From GCA-002708315 sp964460905 (lineage in GTDB: Bacteria; Bacteroidota; Bacteroidia; Bacteroidales; F082): a stretch of DNA of 64,000 bases. The notes beneath the pieces are model-generated. The model had not been told where the DNA came from, searched no databases, and saw only the letters and a list, made by a program, of their open reading frames with translations. Numbering within the stretch: position 1 is the first letter of the stretch; each line of letters begins with the position of its first letter. The position numbers were made by a program, and so were the translations under genes. The DNA lies in NCBI GenBank assembly GCA_964460905.1, contig CAYWRM010000019.1, positions 1-64,000 on the forward strand, given 5' to 3'. Below are positions 44,834 to 53,845 of this stretch, piece by piece.

Positions 44834-46120
44834 CTATGGTCTTTTTTGTTGATCTATTACTTTTTCACTATTGTATTTATATCCCAGTTCCTCAATTCTT
44901 TTACCTAGTATTTCTGCCGAAAGGTTGTAACCCGTTACCTTTATAATATGGTTCTCGATATCAGCAACTGTAGAGGTTACATTAGGCAAAGTGATTATGC
45001 CATTTTCTACTTTTGTTTTACATTTAATACAAGTCATGCCATCAACACTTAATGTTAATTCTTCAACTCTATGAAAGGAATTATTCTCATTTATTTTTGC
45101 TTTTCTTACTCTCAAATATTTGATTGATGAGTTTATGAAACTGTAGATTAATAATGATACAAGAACTATTGTAGAAGATATTATTACCCAATAAGGAAGA
45201 ATCTCATGTTGGTGCTCACCTGTCAAATGCGATAATGGATTAAACCATCCTGCAGGAAGAAAGTTGTCAATAACAAGCCCGAATATTAAGGAGCCTAAAA
45301 TTAGCGAACTTAAATATGCTATTAATGTTTTTTTACCAAGGGTTTTCCCAATTACAGTTATGGTTGCTGCATTAGTAGCTGGACCAGCCATTAAGAAAAC
45401 TAGAAGTGCCCCGGGAGATAATCCTTTAAGTAACAGTACGGCTGCTATAGGAACTGACGAAGTAGCACAAATGTAAAGAGGTATAGAAACAATAAGTATC
45501 AGCAACATGCCGCTTATTCCGCTCAGATTATATTCTGTAAAAAAATTATCCGGAATAATTACTGTGATTAAAGCTGCAATTAGTAATCCTATAACAAGCC
45601 AACTGGCAATATCAGCAACCATCTCTACAAAAGCATAACGGAAGATTTCCTTTATACTGAATTTATTTCTGATATGGCTTTTATTTTTTGCTTGCTTAAT
45701 TGGCTGGCTCCTTTCAATTTTGTTAGTTACAAGCCCACCTGCAATACCTGTAAAAAAAGCAACAATTGGGCGCAGTATAGCAAATGGTAACCCTAACATC
45801 GACCATGTAACTAAAATTGAATCGATACCCGTTTGGGGTGTAGATATTAAAAATGAAACCGAAGAACCTTTTGAAGCTCCATTTTTATAAAGAGATATAC
45901 CAGCAGGAAGTACACCACATGAACAAAGGGGTAATGGAATACCAAGCAAGCTTGCGTTAACAACTGCCGACGTGCTGCTTTTTCCTAAATACCGCGACAT
46001 TAAATCTGGAGGTACAAATACCTTAAGTAATCCTGCAAACAAAAACCCCAATAGTAAAAAAGGAGCCATTTCAGATGTTAGTAAGAATAGAGCTTCAAAA
46101 TAATTGCTTAAATACTGCAT
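44834..46120 (-). CDS. SO_0444-like permease with C-terminal HMA metal-binding domain
   Basis: 428 residues. The permease (about 1-340) has eight or so helices and the motif PLPLCSCGVLPAG typical of DUF318/ArsP-like permeases, with 'STPQTGIDSILVT' and 'GPATNAATI'. The C-terminus is a heavy-metal-associated domain: LSVDGMTCIKCKTKVENG with CIKC (about 365-368). The pattern matches the SO_0444/SO_0445 copper/zinc efflux group. It likely exports a soft metal with the HMA domain delivering it. Inner membrane. Confidence 0.88.
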   Translation of the reverse strand: MQYLSNYFEALFLLTSEMAPFLLLGFLFAGLLKVFVPPDLMSRYLGKSSTSAVVNASLLGIPLPLCSCGVLPAGISLYKNGASKGSSVSFLISTPQTGIDSILVTWSMLGLPFAILRPIVAFFTGIAGGLVTNKIERSQPIKQAKNKSHIRNKFSIKEIFRYAFVEMVADIASWLVIGLLIAALITVIIPDNFFTEYNLSGISGMLLILIVSIPLYICATSSVPIAAVLLLKGLSPGALLVFLMAGPATNAATITVIGKTLGKKTLIAYLSSLILGSLIFGLVIDNFLPAGWFNPLSHLTGEHQHEILPYWVIISSTIVLVSLLIYSFINSSIKYLRVRKAKINENNSFHRVEELTLSVDGMTCIKCKTKVENGIITLPNVTSTVADIENHIIKVTGYNLSAEILGKRIEELGYKYNSEKVIDQQKRP

Positions 46121-46149
46121 ACCTTCTTGAAATTAAACTCAATTATATG

Positions 46150-46157
46150 CAAATTTA
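46150..46157 (-). promoter_or_regulatory. Putative -7 element of the metal permease gene
   Basis: Leftward TAAATTTG (complement of 46150-46157) fits TAnnTTTG, about 30 bases before the ATG. No metal-responsive operator palindrome was noticed. Confidence 0.45.
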
Positions 46158-46200
46158 TATATTTTGAATTAAGGAAAATAGTTAGGAGTTTTGTTATGAA

Positions 46201-46710
46201 TTATTTAACATTTTTTGTTTCAATAAATTCAATTACTTTCTGTAGGTCAATATCTCTTCCTGCTCTTATTTTATATGCATCTTTTGGTATATAATGCTTA
46301 CAATATTTATTGTGATTATTCCAGATGTGTTCTACATACCAATCGGGTTCTTTACCCCATCTTAAATCAATATTTTTTCTCATAAAGAAAAATCTTCTGT
46401 CGAGAGTTAAGAAAATCTTTTTGTTAACTATTTTCGTGAGACTTTCTTTGTAGAAAGCAAAAATACCTTCAATTATTGTAATATCACTATCGTTAACAGC
46501 TTCAATAACAGCCTTTTCATATTTTACAAAATCTATTGATGCAGGGCATTCCCAGTCGATATGATCTCTTATAAGGGGAATTTTTTCATTTGGCATGGCA
46601 AAATCATCCTGACAAAGGATAGTAACTTTTTTTGAAGAAGAATAATTCTTAATTCTTCGTGCAAGGTTTGATTTTCCGGCGTTGCTAATGCCGCCTATGC
46701 CAATTACCAT
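46201..46710 (-). CDS. Small P-loop kinase (uridine/nicotinamide riboside kinase type)
   Basis: 169 residues. The Walker A motif GISNAGKS follows the first strand (about 7-14). 'VTILCQDDFAMPNEKIPLIRDHIDWECPASID' corresponds to the DxxF-and-DW-x-x-P pattern of nicotinamide riboside kinases and uridine kinases, and a lid arginine stretch 'RRFFFMRKNIDLRWG' follows. Substrate probably a nucleoside or NAD precursor. Cytoplasmic. No closely linked NAD gene is seen. Confidence 0.82.
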   Translation of the reverse strand: MVIGIGGISNAGKSNLARRIKNYSSSKKVTILCQDDFAMPNEKIPLIRDHIDWECPASIDFVKYEKAVIEAVNDSDITIIEGIFAFYKESLTKIVNKKIFLTLDRRFFFMRKNIDLRWGKEPDWYVEHIWNNHNKYCKHYIPKDAYKIRAGRDIDLQKVIEFIETKNVK

Positions 46711-46857
46711 TCTTATTATATATTATTAAAATATTGTTGTGTTATTAGCTACTAAATAATATCTAAAAATTAATATGTACTAAGAGTATGATTTATTTTA
46801 GGTGCAAAGATACGGTAAAAGTTTCTGTTCTTTTTTAGATGAACTAATTGCCAGTAG

Positions 46858-48432
46858 TTATTTTTTTCCTGAAACTAATTTTGGATAATTTCCTTTCCGC
46901 GTAATATCAATTTTATATTTTGATAATTGAGGGGGTATAGGACTAAGGTTATTTAGTTTTTTAGTTCCCTGATTGGGAATAAATTGGTATGCACCAATAT
47001 CGGGATATGGTAATCTCGAGTTTCCAAGAATGTCAGTTGGAACAGTTGCAGCAATAGCTTCGTTTGCTCTTCCTACAGCTGGAGAAAGCGAATCAATTTG
47101 ATAATCGTTATTTTCATAACTAACAAAAAGTGGATCTTCGTTTTTTAAAATATTTGTATAGATTTCTGTGTTGCTTACATCCAAGCTGGTTCTAAGTATG
47201 CTCGAATTAAAAAAGTAGCTAGAGTCAGCACCACCATCAAGATCAGTTTCAAATTCATTTTCATTAAATCCATATAGAATGCTGTTGTCAAAACTAAAGT
47301 AAATTGGTATGGGGATTGGTTGATCGAGTGTGTCGATAAGGTAATTATTAATAAAAATAGCCGGAGTATTTCTTACAGAATGAGACCAATATGCAGCTAC
47401 TGTCGATTGTGTAAAACTATAGCTTCCACCTCCTGTAAAAGCAAGGTTATACCCTCCACAATTTGCCACCACAGTATTAGTTGCTGATATATTAAAAACT
47501 CTTGAAAATACACCAATACCTGTCATGTTTTCAATTGTAACATTTTTAAGCTTTACTTCATTCTCAGTAATCCTTAAAAATGATTCGGCTTGTATCCCAA
47601 TAAACCCATTGCTAATTATCGCATTTTCAATTATGTGATTATGTCCTTGTCTTCCTTCCATAAGCCAAATTCTGTCCCATTGCCCGGGCACATCAGCATA
47701 ATCCTGCTCAAGTCTGTCACCCTTAAAAGTTACCGGATTTTCAATAGTTCCAAGTACGTTTAGCACTCCATCTGTATATGCCCAAAGACCTGAGCTCTCA
47801 TGAAAGTAAATTCTGGCACCTTCTTCAATTATTAGTTTGCCATATGAGTTAATAACTGCATAACCATAAATAACCCAAGGTTTTTCAGATGTCCAATGAA
47901 TGGTTTCCAAACTGTCAGCAATAATTTTAAATGGTGGTAAACCATCAATATATGTATCCGCTAATATGTAATTCGCATCCTGCCCCCAGGCAACTAACTT
48001 AATATTTTGTTCATTTCCGTTTGTTAGAAAGTGAATATCATCTTCAACAACGTATGGGTTATTATTGTTCTGAGGATCAATGGTTACTCTCACAAATAAA
48101 TATAAACTATCACCTCCCGAAAGTTCAATATCGTTAAAAATACTCCCGCTTTCACCATCAACATTAATTCTATATGCCGATTGATCTCCCTGACCTAAAC
48201 TAAGGTTAGATATTTTTATTTTATTTTTTGACGTGTTATAAATCATGAGTTTCTTAGTCGCCGAGCCTATTGATGTAAAAACAGTATCAAAAATTACAGA
48301 GTCAGCAGAGAAACTTAGCTTTAATGATGGGTTATCGCTAATTGCTTCCTCTTTTCTGCATGACATCAAAAGAAAAAAAACAATGAAGGATAACAATATG
48401 ATAACTTTATTATATCTGAAAATTATTTTCAT
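46858..48432 (-). CDS. Right-handed beta-helix lipoprotein
   Basis: 524 residues with a signal peptide and lipobox FLLMSC (Cys about 25). 'SADSVIFDTVFTSIGSATKKLMIYNTSKNKI' is an N-terminal beta-sandwich; the middle (about 200-420) has strand repeats such as 'IIENAIISNGFIGIQAE' and 'NVTIENMTGIGVFSRVFNI', as in parallel beta-helix proteins. The C-terminus has the 'DIGAYQF' ending that is seen in choice-of-anchor Q proteins. Surface lipoprotein; no catalytic motif assigned. The family includes polysaccharide-active enzymes, but activity is not inferred here. Confidence 0.85.
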   Translation of the reverse strand: MKIIFRYNKVIILLSFIVFFLLMSCRKEEAISDNPSLKLSFSADSVIFDTVFTSIGSATKKLMIYNTSKNKIKISNLSLGQGDQSAYRINVDGESGSIFNDIELSGGDSLYLFVRVTIDPQNNNNPYVVEDDIHFLTNGNEQNIKLVAWGQDANYILADTYIDGLPPFKIIADSLETIHWTSEKPWVIYGYAVINSYGKLIIEEGARIYFHESSGLWAYTDGVLNVLGTIENPVTFKGDRLEQDYADVPGQWDRIWLMEGRQGHNHIIENAIISNGFIGIQAESFLRITENEVKLKNVTIENMTGIGVFSRVFNISATNTVVANCGGYNLAFTGGGSYSFTQSTVAAYWSHSVRNTPAIFINNYLIDTLDQPIPIPIYFSFDNSILYGFNENEFETDLDGGADSSYFFNSSILRTSLDVSNTEIYTNILKNEDPLFVSYENNDYQIDSLSPAVGRANEAIAATVPTDILGNSRLPYPDIGAYQFIPNQGTKKLNNLSPIPPQLSKYKIDITRKGNYPKLVSGKK

Positions 48433-48457
48433 TTAATCTAATTGTATTTTTGGTTTG

Positions 48458-48465
48458 CAAATATA
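48458..48465 (-). promoter_or_regulatory. Putative -7 element of the beta-helix lipoprotein gene
   Basis: Leftward TATATTTG (complement of 48458-48465) fits TAnnTTTG, about 26 bases before the ATG. Divergent from the outer-membrane barrel gene at 48550. Confidence 0.5.
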
Positions 48466-48549
48466 CATTCATACATTTAGTTACTGATACGTAAAAGATT
48501 CATTTTTATTGTATTTTTACGGTTTTAGTAGAATATAAAAATTAATTCA

Positions 48550-49113
48550 ATGACGAAGAAAATAAAGATACTTATATCATTAATCGTCTTTTCATTTTTT
48601 GTAGCCTCACAAGGATATGCGCAATATCAAAATCTAGGATCTGCTAGCAGCTCTGAAGTAAAAGCAAACCCATGGTTTGTTGGTGGAATGATTGGAGGTA
48701 GTTTCTCAAATAATGGAGGGAGTTTCGAAATCTCACCATTAATTGGCTATAAAATAACACCCGATGTTCATATAGGTTCAAGGATAACATATATTTATAG
48801 CAGTTACGATTATGGTGGTACAACGGGTAATAGAAGCCTTAACCATTATGGGGTAAGTCTCTTTGGGCGTTATCGGTTTTTGAAAATGCTATTTGTACAT
48901 GCTGAATATGAAGTGTTAAGTGTTGAATATCCTTATGATCAAAATACAAATGAAAGGCGAACCATTAATAGCTTGTTTATTGGGGGAGGGCTGTATCAAT
49001 CTATGGGAGGAAGAGGTTTTGCTACTATTGCAATCTTGTATAATTTACTTGAAACAAAGAATTCACCCTACTCTAATCCGGTAATACGAATTGGATTTGG
49101 AATAGGTCTGTAA
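48550..49113 (+). CDS. Outer membrane beta-barrel protein
   Basis: 187 residues. Signal peptide at 1-24 (ending GYAQ). Alternating strands such as 'WFVGGMIGGSFSNNGGSFEISPLIGYKIT', 'HIGSRITYIYSSY' and 'GVSLFGRYRFLKMLFVHAEYEVLSVEY', with the last strand ending 'NPVIRIGFGIGL', as in small eight-stranded barrels. Outer membrane. Function unknown. Confidence 0.82.
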   Translation: MTKKIKILISLIVFSFFVASQGYAQYQNLGSASSSEVKANPWFVGGMIGGSFSNNGGSFEISPLIGYKITPDVHIGSRITYIYSSYDYGGTTGNRSLNHYGVSLFGRYRFLKMLFVHAEYEVLSVEYPYDQNTNERRTINSLFIGGGLYQSMGGRGFATIAILYNLLETKNSPYSNPVIRIGFGIGL

Positions 49114-49167
49114 AGCATGAATTAAAGAGTTTTTTTAAATTTGATACCTAAACCCAAAGAGCGCAAA

Positions 49168-49198
49168 TTAGGAATATTTATTACCTTTGCATTCCTAA
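49168..49198 (+). promoter_or_regulatory. Inverted repeat around a -7 box upstream of the DMT gene
   Basis: TTAGGAAT (49168-49175) and ATTCCTAA (49191-49198) are exact reverse complements separated by 15 bases, and the -7-like TACCTTTG lies between them at 49182-49189. A regulator binding the two half-sites would cover the promoter. The start codon is 91 bases downstream. A further CCTAA lies at 49147-49151. Confidence 0.35.
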
Positions 49199-49288
49199 AA
49201 AATGATTCTGAATGCACCATAATTTTTCTGTTTTCAAATTTGGATTTTAGATAAAGCAGCAATCGCAATTAACATGTAATTAAGCAAT

Positions 49289-50191
49289 ATGCAACTCAAG
49301 AATAATCAGTTAATAGCAGGTACTGTTGCCATAAGTATTTCAGCAATTATGTGGGGCTTTGATGGTGTTGTGCTTACACCTCGTCTTAGCAACCTCGATG
49401 TAATCTGGGTGGTTTTTGTACTGCATGCTTTCCCATTTTTACTAATGAACATATTCATGTTCAAGCAGTACCGTAATTTGTCATCATTTTTGAAACAGGA
49501 TTATATATTATTCTTTCTTGTGGCATTATTTGGTGGGGCAATTGGTACAATTTCAATAGTAAAAGCACTTTTTCTTGTAGACTTTCACCAATTATCTGTA
49601 GTAGTACTATTGCAAAAGCTTCAACCAATATTTGCTATTATACTAGCTGCTATTTTATTAAAAGAAAAAATAAAAAAGCATTTTATTGGATGGGCTACTT
49701 TGGCGATAATCTCAAGTTATTTTTTAACTTTTGGATTTGCCCTTCCGAGTATATCGATGGATGATAACACAATAAAGGCTGCATTATATGCATTGCTTGC
49801 CGCTTTTTCATTTGGAAGTTCAACAGTATTTTCCAAAAAAATACTTATAAATCATAATTTTGTTACAGCAACATTTTTCAGATATGGATTTACCAGTATA
49901 TTATTATTAATAATGGTACTGATTACCGGTAAAGCTTATCAGCTTGAGCTAACGACTGATGTAAATTGGATTTATTTTATAATCATTGGTCTAACAACCG
50001 GATCGGGAGCAATATTTATATATTATTATGGTTTACGGCGTGTAAAAGCTATTGTTGCAACTATTAGTGAATTGCTTTTCCCAATATCAGCAGTATTATT
50101 CGATTACTTGTTTAATGGTAGTGTATTGTCACCTGTACAGATGTTAAGTGCAGTAATTATGGTATTGGCTATAATTAAATTGAGTACTTAA
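49289..50191 (+). CDS. EamA/DMT family transporter
   Basis: 300 residues, ten helices in two EamA repeats. 'SISAIMWGFDGVVLTPRL' at the start and 'LQKLQPIFAIILAAILLKEKIKKHFIGWATL' at the end of repeat 1. It differs from the DMT gene at 20058 but shows the same fold. Exporter or permease with unknown substrate. Stands alone, possibly controlled by the inverted repeat upstream. Confidence 0.88.
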   Translation: MQLKNNQLIAGTVAISISAIMWGFDGVVLTPRLSNLDVIWVVFVLHAFPFLLMNIFMFKQYRNLSSFLKQDYILFFLVALFGGAIGTISIVKALFLVDFHQLSVVVLLQKLQPIFAIILAAILLKEKIKKHFIGWATLAIISSYFLTFGFALPSISMDDNTIKAALYALLAAFSFGSSTVFSKKILINHNFVTATFFRYGFTSILLLIMVLITGKAYQLELTTDVNWIYFIIIGLTTGSGAIFIYYYGLRRVKAIVATISELLFPISAVLFDYLFNGSVLSPVQMLSAVIMVLAIIKLST

Positions 50192-50246
50192 TTCTATTTT
50201 GATTTTCGCAATTATTTAAGTATTTGTAATTTGCAAGAAACTAGAG

Positions 50247-50262
50247 GGTTAGCCTGCTAACC
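50247..50262. other. Short perfect hairpin after the DMT gene
   Basis: GGTTAGC CT GCTAACC (50247-50262) folds into a tight hairpin 55 bases after the DMT stop. There is no T-run, so terminator function is doubtful. Confidence 0.3.
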
Positions 50263-50393
50263 AAATGAATGGGTGAAGAGTTTGGTTATAATTGGAAACA
50301 AGTATTCAACAACAAAATACTATATAGTTTGTATTACATGGATAAATTCATTATCTTTATCATAAATTATTTTATCAAATAAAACTTAAAGAT

Positions 50394-50633
50394 ATGTCGG
50401 ATGACTTAAAATTAATTTACACAGGTTCGCGAGTTGAAAGCTTGTATCTCGTAGAAATACTTGAAGAAAATGGAATTGGAGTAATGCGTAGAGATACTCT
50501 TTCATCTAGTGTTCAAGCAGGCTGGGCTGATGGATCACCTGAAGATGCCGTAAGGTTATTTGTTTCCCCTAAGGATTTTGATAAAGCAAAAAAGCTACTT
50601 GATGAATATTTCGCTTCACGTGAATCTAAATAG
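50394..50633 (+). CDS. DUF2007 domain protein
   Basis: 79 residues. 'LIYTGSRVESLYLVEILEENGIGVMRRDTLSSS' and 'VRLFVSPKDFDKAKKLLDEYFASRE' match DUF2007, a small ferredoxin-like fold (putative signal-transducing family) that occurs next to many enzymes. Full length. Function unknown. Cytoplasmic. Confidence 0.88.
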   Translation: MSDDLKLIYTGSRVESLYLVEILEENGIGVMRRDTLSSSVQAGWADGSPEDAVRLFVSPKDFDKAKKLLDEYFASRESK

Positions 50634-50697
50634 GTTTACCACTTGTTTGCGGTTATTAAGTTTTAGGTATATTTAACCAAAACTCAGAACCAAGAAC

Positions 50698-51552
50698 ATG
50701 CAGTCAAAAACCATCTTATTATCCAATTTTATTCATAACAATAATATTGTCAGCACATGTGATTTTATCCCAGAACGTATTAATATTGGAAGAGTTATTT
50801 ATGAGGTTGTAAGAGTAATAAATGGCACACCTTTATTTTTTAAAGAACATATAGATAGATTCTTTAGTTCAATAGTAGGTGCTGGGTTTGATGTAGAGTT
50901 ATCAAAAAAGAATCTTACTTTGCATGTTAAGGCTCTAATTGAAGTTAATAAACTTCTAAAGGGAAATATCAGGTTTCAGTTAAGTTTTACAGAAGAAAGT
51001 AAACCAATATTTACAGCTTGGGTTAATCCTTTTCATTATCCTGAGAAAGAACTTTATAGTACAGGTGTTTCGTTATCGACTATTCTAGCAGAACGAAAAA
51101 ATCCTAATATAAAAATGTATAATCCGAAGCTTGCTAAAAATGTTTCTTCTCAAATCTTCAAAAAAAGTATCTATGAAGTACTACTTATTAATGATGAAGG
51201 TATAATAACTGAAGGTAGTCGTTCAAATATTTTTTTTATAAAAGAAAATACAATTTTTACTCCTCTATCAACTTCGGTGCTGCCCGGCATAACAAGACAA
51301 AAAATACTTGATATCATTGAAAAATGTGGAATCCCATATTATGAAATAGATATCAAATACAATTCTGTTTCATATTTTGGTAGTGCATTTATAACCGGTA
51401 CCTCAATCAAAGCATTACCTGTTAACTCTATTGATGAAGTTAATTTTAATCCTAAAAATACAATCATTAAAAAAGTAATGGATGAGTATGATATTATTAT
51501 GAATGAGGATGTTGAGGTTTTTTCATGGGCTCATTTTGTTGGGGCTCAATAG
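50698..51552 (+). CDS. Class IV aminotransferase or aminodeoxychorismate lyase-like protein
   Basis: 284 residues of PLP-dependent class IV fold. By alignment to PabC, the PLP lysine is in 'NIKMYN'. 'EGSRSNIFFIKENTIFTPLS' and 'LPGITRQKIL' and 'TGTSIKALPV' are the other signature parts. It could be an aminodeoxychorismate lyase or branched-chain/D-amino acid aminotransferase, but no folate or branched-chain neighbour settles it. Cytoplasmic. Confidence 0.85.
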   Translation: MQSKTILLSNFIHNNNIVSTCDFIPERINIGRVIYEVVRVINGTPLFFKEHIDRFFSSIVGAGFDVELSKKNLTLHVKALIEVNKLLKGNIRFQLSFTEESKPIFTAWVNPFHYPEKELYSTGVSLSTILAERKNPNIKMYNPKLAKNVSSQIFKKSIYEVLLINDEGIITEGSRSNIFFIKENTIFTPLSTSVLPGITRQKILDIIEKCGIPYYEIDIKYNSVSYFGSAFITGTSIKALPVNSIDEVNFNPKNTIIKKVMDEYDIIMNEDVEVFSWAHFVGAQ

Positions 51553-51599
51553 TAGTTAGTAATTATTTCGTTTTCAAGCCTATCATTTTGTTGTATTTT

Positions 51600-51607
51600 T
51601 ACATTTG
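51600..51607 (+). promoter_or_regulatory. Putative -7 element of the CAP protein gene
   Basis: TACATTTG fits TAnnTTTG. The ATG at 51623 is 15 bases further, giving a short leader. Confidence 0.4.
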
Positions 51608-51622
51608 AACTTTTAAATACAA

Positions 51623-52495
51623 ATGATGCATCTGTCAAAATTATTATCAACTTATTATAAATATCCCGCTGCAATATTGCTACTAATACTTTTGTCGTTT
51701 TCTGTAATAGCCCAAAAAAAGATTCCAGAGGATTTTTGTATTAGTAATAAGGAGCATCAGCTTTATGAAATGGTTAATTTGCTTCGAATTGATTATGGTA
51801 AGAAAAAGGTTCAATTATCAAAATCTCTAAGCTATGTTGCTAAATTACATGTGGGCGATTTGCAAATTAATAACCCCGATACAAGTATATGTAATTTATC
51901 AAGTTGGTCAGATAAAGGTGCCTGGACACCATGTTGCTATAACAAATATGTTCATAACCCAGATTGTATGTGGGACAAACCAAAAGAACTAACACCTTAT
52001 ACTTACCGGGGTTATGAATTAGTGACTTTTATAGAGGATGACCTTGATGTAGATTCTATAATTAACCTATGGTCCAATTCAAGAGAAGTACTTGATATGA
52101 TACTTACCAGGGGTAATTATTCTAAAAAGAAATGGATTTGTGGTGGAGTTGGTATAAATGAACATTACGTATCATTATGGTTTGGCCAAAGAAAAGATAA
52201 CCTTGGAGAACCTGAAATCTGTAAGGACGATATAAATAATAGTGATATTAACTCAGTTGTGGTTACCACAAATCAACCTACAACATATTATTTAATATTT
52301 GGTAGTCATAATAATATGCATGATGCAAGGGAAGGGCGCAAGAAAGTTAAATCAGATTTTAAAAACTCTGATATTCTTATAAAGAATGACAAATACAGAG
52401 TTTATTTGGACAAGTTCAATAATTTGAAAGAGGCAATGCATGCTAAGCAGCAACTCCCAATGGAATATCGTGAAGCTTGGATATTGAAGGATTGA
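51623..52495 (+). CDS. CAP-domain protein with SPOR-like tail
   Basis: 290 residues. Signal peptide at about 1-30. The CAP/SCP domain has 'HQLYEMVNLLRIDYGKKKVQLSKSLSYVAKLHVGDL' (about 47-82) and 'VDSIINLWSNSREVLDMIL' and 'KKWICGGVGI'. The last 75 residues, 'TYYLIFGSHNNMHDAREGRKKVKSDF', look like a SPOR domain, which binds denuded peptidoglycan glycan strands. The pairing would place a CAP domain at septal wall. A cysteine-rich loop (CCYNKYVHNPDCMW) is also visible. Periplasmic. Confidence 0.8.
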   Translation: MMHLSKLLSTYYKYPAAILLLILLSFSVIAQKKIPEDFCISNKEHQLYEMVNLLRIDYGKKKVQLSKSLSYVAKLHVGDLQINNPDTSICNLSSWSDKGAWTPCCYNKYVHNPDCMWDKPKELTPYTYRGYELVTFIEDDLDVDSIINLWSNSREVLDMILTRGNYSKKKWICGGVGINEHYVSLWFGQRKDNLGEPEICKDDINNSDINSVVVTTNQPTTYYLIFGSHNNMHDAREGRKKVKSDFKNSDILIKNDKYRVYLDKFNNLKEAMHAKQQLPMEYREAWILKD

Positions 52496-52509
52496 CCACT
52501 CAGCGGTTT

Positions 52510-52565
52510 AACCCGGAATATGCATTGGAACTTCGGAATATATTTTCTAATGTATATTTCGGGTT
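52510..52565 (+). terminator. Hairpin after the CAP gene
   Basis: AACCCGGAATAT (52510-52521) and ATATTTCGGGTT (52554-52565) pair at 11 of 12 positions over a 32-nt loop, followed by a short TTAATA. It lies 15 bases past the stop of the CAP gene, so it is probably a terminator or mRNA end stabiliser. Confidence 0.55.
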
Positions 52566-52582
52566 TTAATATACTTTAGTTT

Positions 52583-52590
52583 TATATTTG
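52583..52590 (+). promoter_or_regulatory. Putative -7 element of the 52598 gene
   Basis: TATATTTG fits TAnnTTTG, only eight bases before the ATG at 52598. A leaderless or near-leaderless transcript would result, so the true start may be different. Confidence 0.35.
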
Positions 52591-52597
52591 TGAGCTT

Positions 52598-53092
52598 ATG
52601 GAAAGTACAGTTAGTTATATAATAATTGTTGTTTTAGTTATACTGTCGATTATAGTATATAATTATAAAAAGAAGAAAATTCGTTATTATTTATTATCAG
52701 AACAGCAGTACCCTGAACTAAAAATCGGTGTCAATATCCAAAAATATCAAGGCAAAATAGTTGCCATCCTAATTAATTTTTTAGCGGTTAAAAATGTTAC
52801 ATTAATTGATCTTAGAATTGAATTAATTTCTAAAGAAAGAGAATTTAATTTTTATAGTCTTAAATTATTAATAAACGCTGAAAGTTTTCCAATAAAACTT
52901 AAACCAGAAAGAAAAATGGAATTTCTGATACCGATGGAGGAATTTCGCACATTGTTAATGGATGGTGAGCATCCTTTTCGAACATTTAGGTTTGTCGGAA
53001 TATCAGAAAGAGGTCAGGCATTTAAATCACATGAAATGGGATTTGATAAGAAATGGATAATTTACAGGCCTGACACAGGAAAATACAATTAA
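52598..53092 (+). CDS. Membrane-anchored small protein of unknown function
   Basis: 164 residues with an N-terminal transmembrane helix (about 5-24), followed by a basic 'YKKKKIR' and a soluble domain rich in beta strands: 'YPELKIGVNIQKYQGKIVAILINFLAVKNVTLIDLRIELI' and 'EFLIPMEEFRTLLMDGEHPFRTFRFVGISERG'. No family recognised. N-in topology would put the domain outside the cytoplasm. It is not closely coupled to neighbours. Confidence 0.7.
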   Translation: MESTVSYIIIVVLVILSIIVYNYKKKKIRYYLLSEQQYPELKIGVNIQKYQGKIVAILINFLAVKNVTLIDLRIELISKEREFNFYSLKLLINAESFPIKLKPERKMEFLIPMEEFRTLLMDGEHPFRTFRFVGISERGQAFKSHEMGFDKKWIIYRPDTGKYN

Positions 53093-53214
53093 GGAAAGTA
53101 GTAATTACAAAAAATTAAAATCCCAATCGGCTATAAATGTTTTTTGGTGAGTGAAAAATTGAAAGCTTCAACCTAAACATTTATTAATTTAGTCGTGTAA
53201 TAAATATGTAAATC

Positions 53215-53829
53215 ATGCTATTAAAAATATATTCTGATTCTCCATCTCCACGACATATTAAAACAGTAGCTGAAATATTTTATAATGGAGGATTAGTTAT
53301 TTTTCCCACAGATACTATTTATGGACTTGGTTGTGGTATAAAGCATATTAAGGCGGTTAATAGGATTGCCCAAATAAAGGGGATAAAGAAAAAAGAAGCT
53401 AATTTCTCAATGATTATTAATAACATGAGTATGTTAGCAGAGTTTACAAGGCCTATTGAAAATCATATTTTTAGGTTGATGAGAAAGAATCTTCCAGGAC
53501 CATTCACTTTTATTTTAAATTCGAGCAGTAGTGTTCCAAAAATTTTTCAAAGCAAGAAAAAGACAATTGGTATCCGAATGCCGGATAATGAGATAATTAA
53601 CTCATTAATTGAGGAGCTTGGTGGTCCAATAATAACAACATCCATAAAAGATGCTGACGAAATAGTAGAATATACTACTGATCCGGAATTAATCCATGAA
53701 AAGTATAAAGATATGGTTAATATTGTGATTGATGGCGGATATGGTGATAATGAAGCATCTACTATTGTTGATTGCACATCTGGAGAGCCCATAATAATTC
53801 GACAGGGAAAAGGTAACCTTGAAGAATAA
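53215..53829 (+). CDS. tsaC: L-threonylcarbamoyladenylate synthase (TsaC/YrdC)
   Basis: 204 residues, single-domain TsaC length. 'GGLVIFPTDTIYGLGCGIKHIKAVNRIAQIKGIKKKE' has the conserved T-D-T-x-Y-G-L and K-x-R-x-x-x-region equivalents, and 'NLPGPFTFILNSSSSVPK', 'IGIRMPDN', and 'TTSIK' complete the pocket. Makes threonylcarbamoyl-AMP for the t6A37 modification of tRNAs reading ANN codons. Cytoplasmic. tRNA-Lys(TTT), itself a t6A substrate, lies 60 bases downstream, which is suggestive but may be chance. Confidence 0.93.
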   Translation: MLLKIYSDSPSPRHIKTVAEIFYNGGLVIFPTDTIYGLGCGIKHIKAVNRIAQIKGIKKKEANFSMIINNMSMLAEFTRPIENHIFRLMRKNLPGPFTFILNSSSSVPKIFQSKKKTIGIRMPDNEIINSLIEELGGPIITTSIKDADEIVEYTTDPELIHEKYKDMVNIVIDGGYGDNEASTIVDCTSGEPIIIRQGKGNLEE

Positions 53830-53845
53830 TTTTTTTTCAAAAAAG

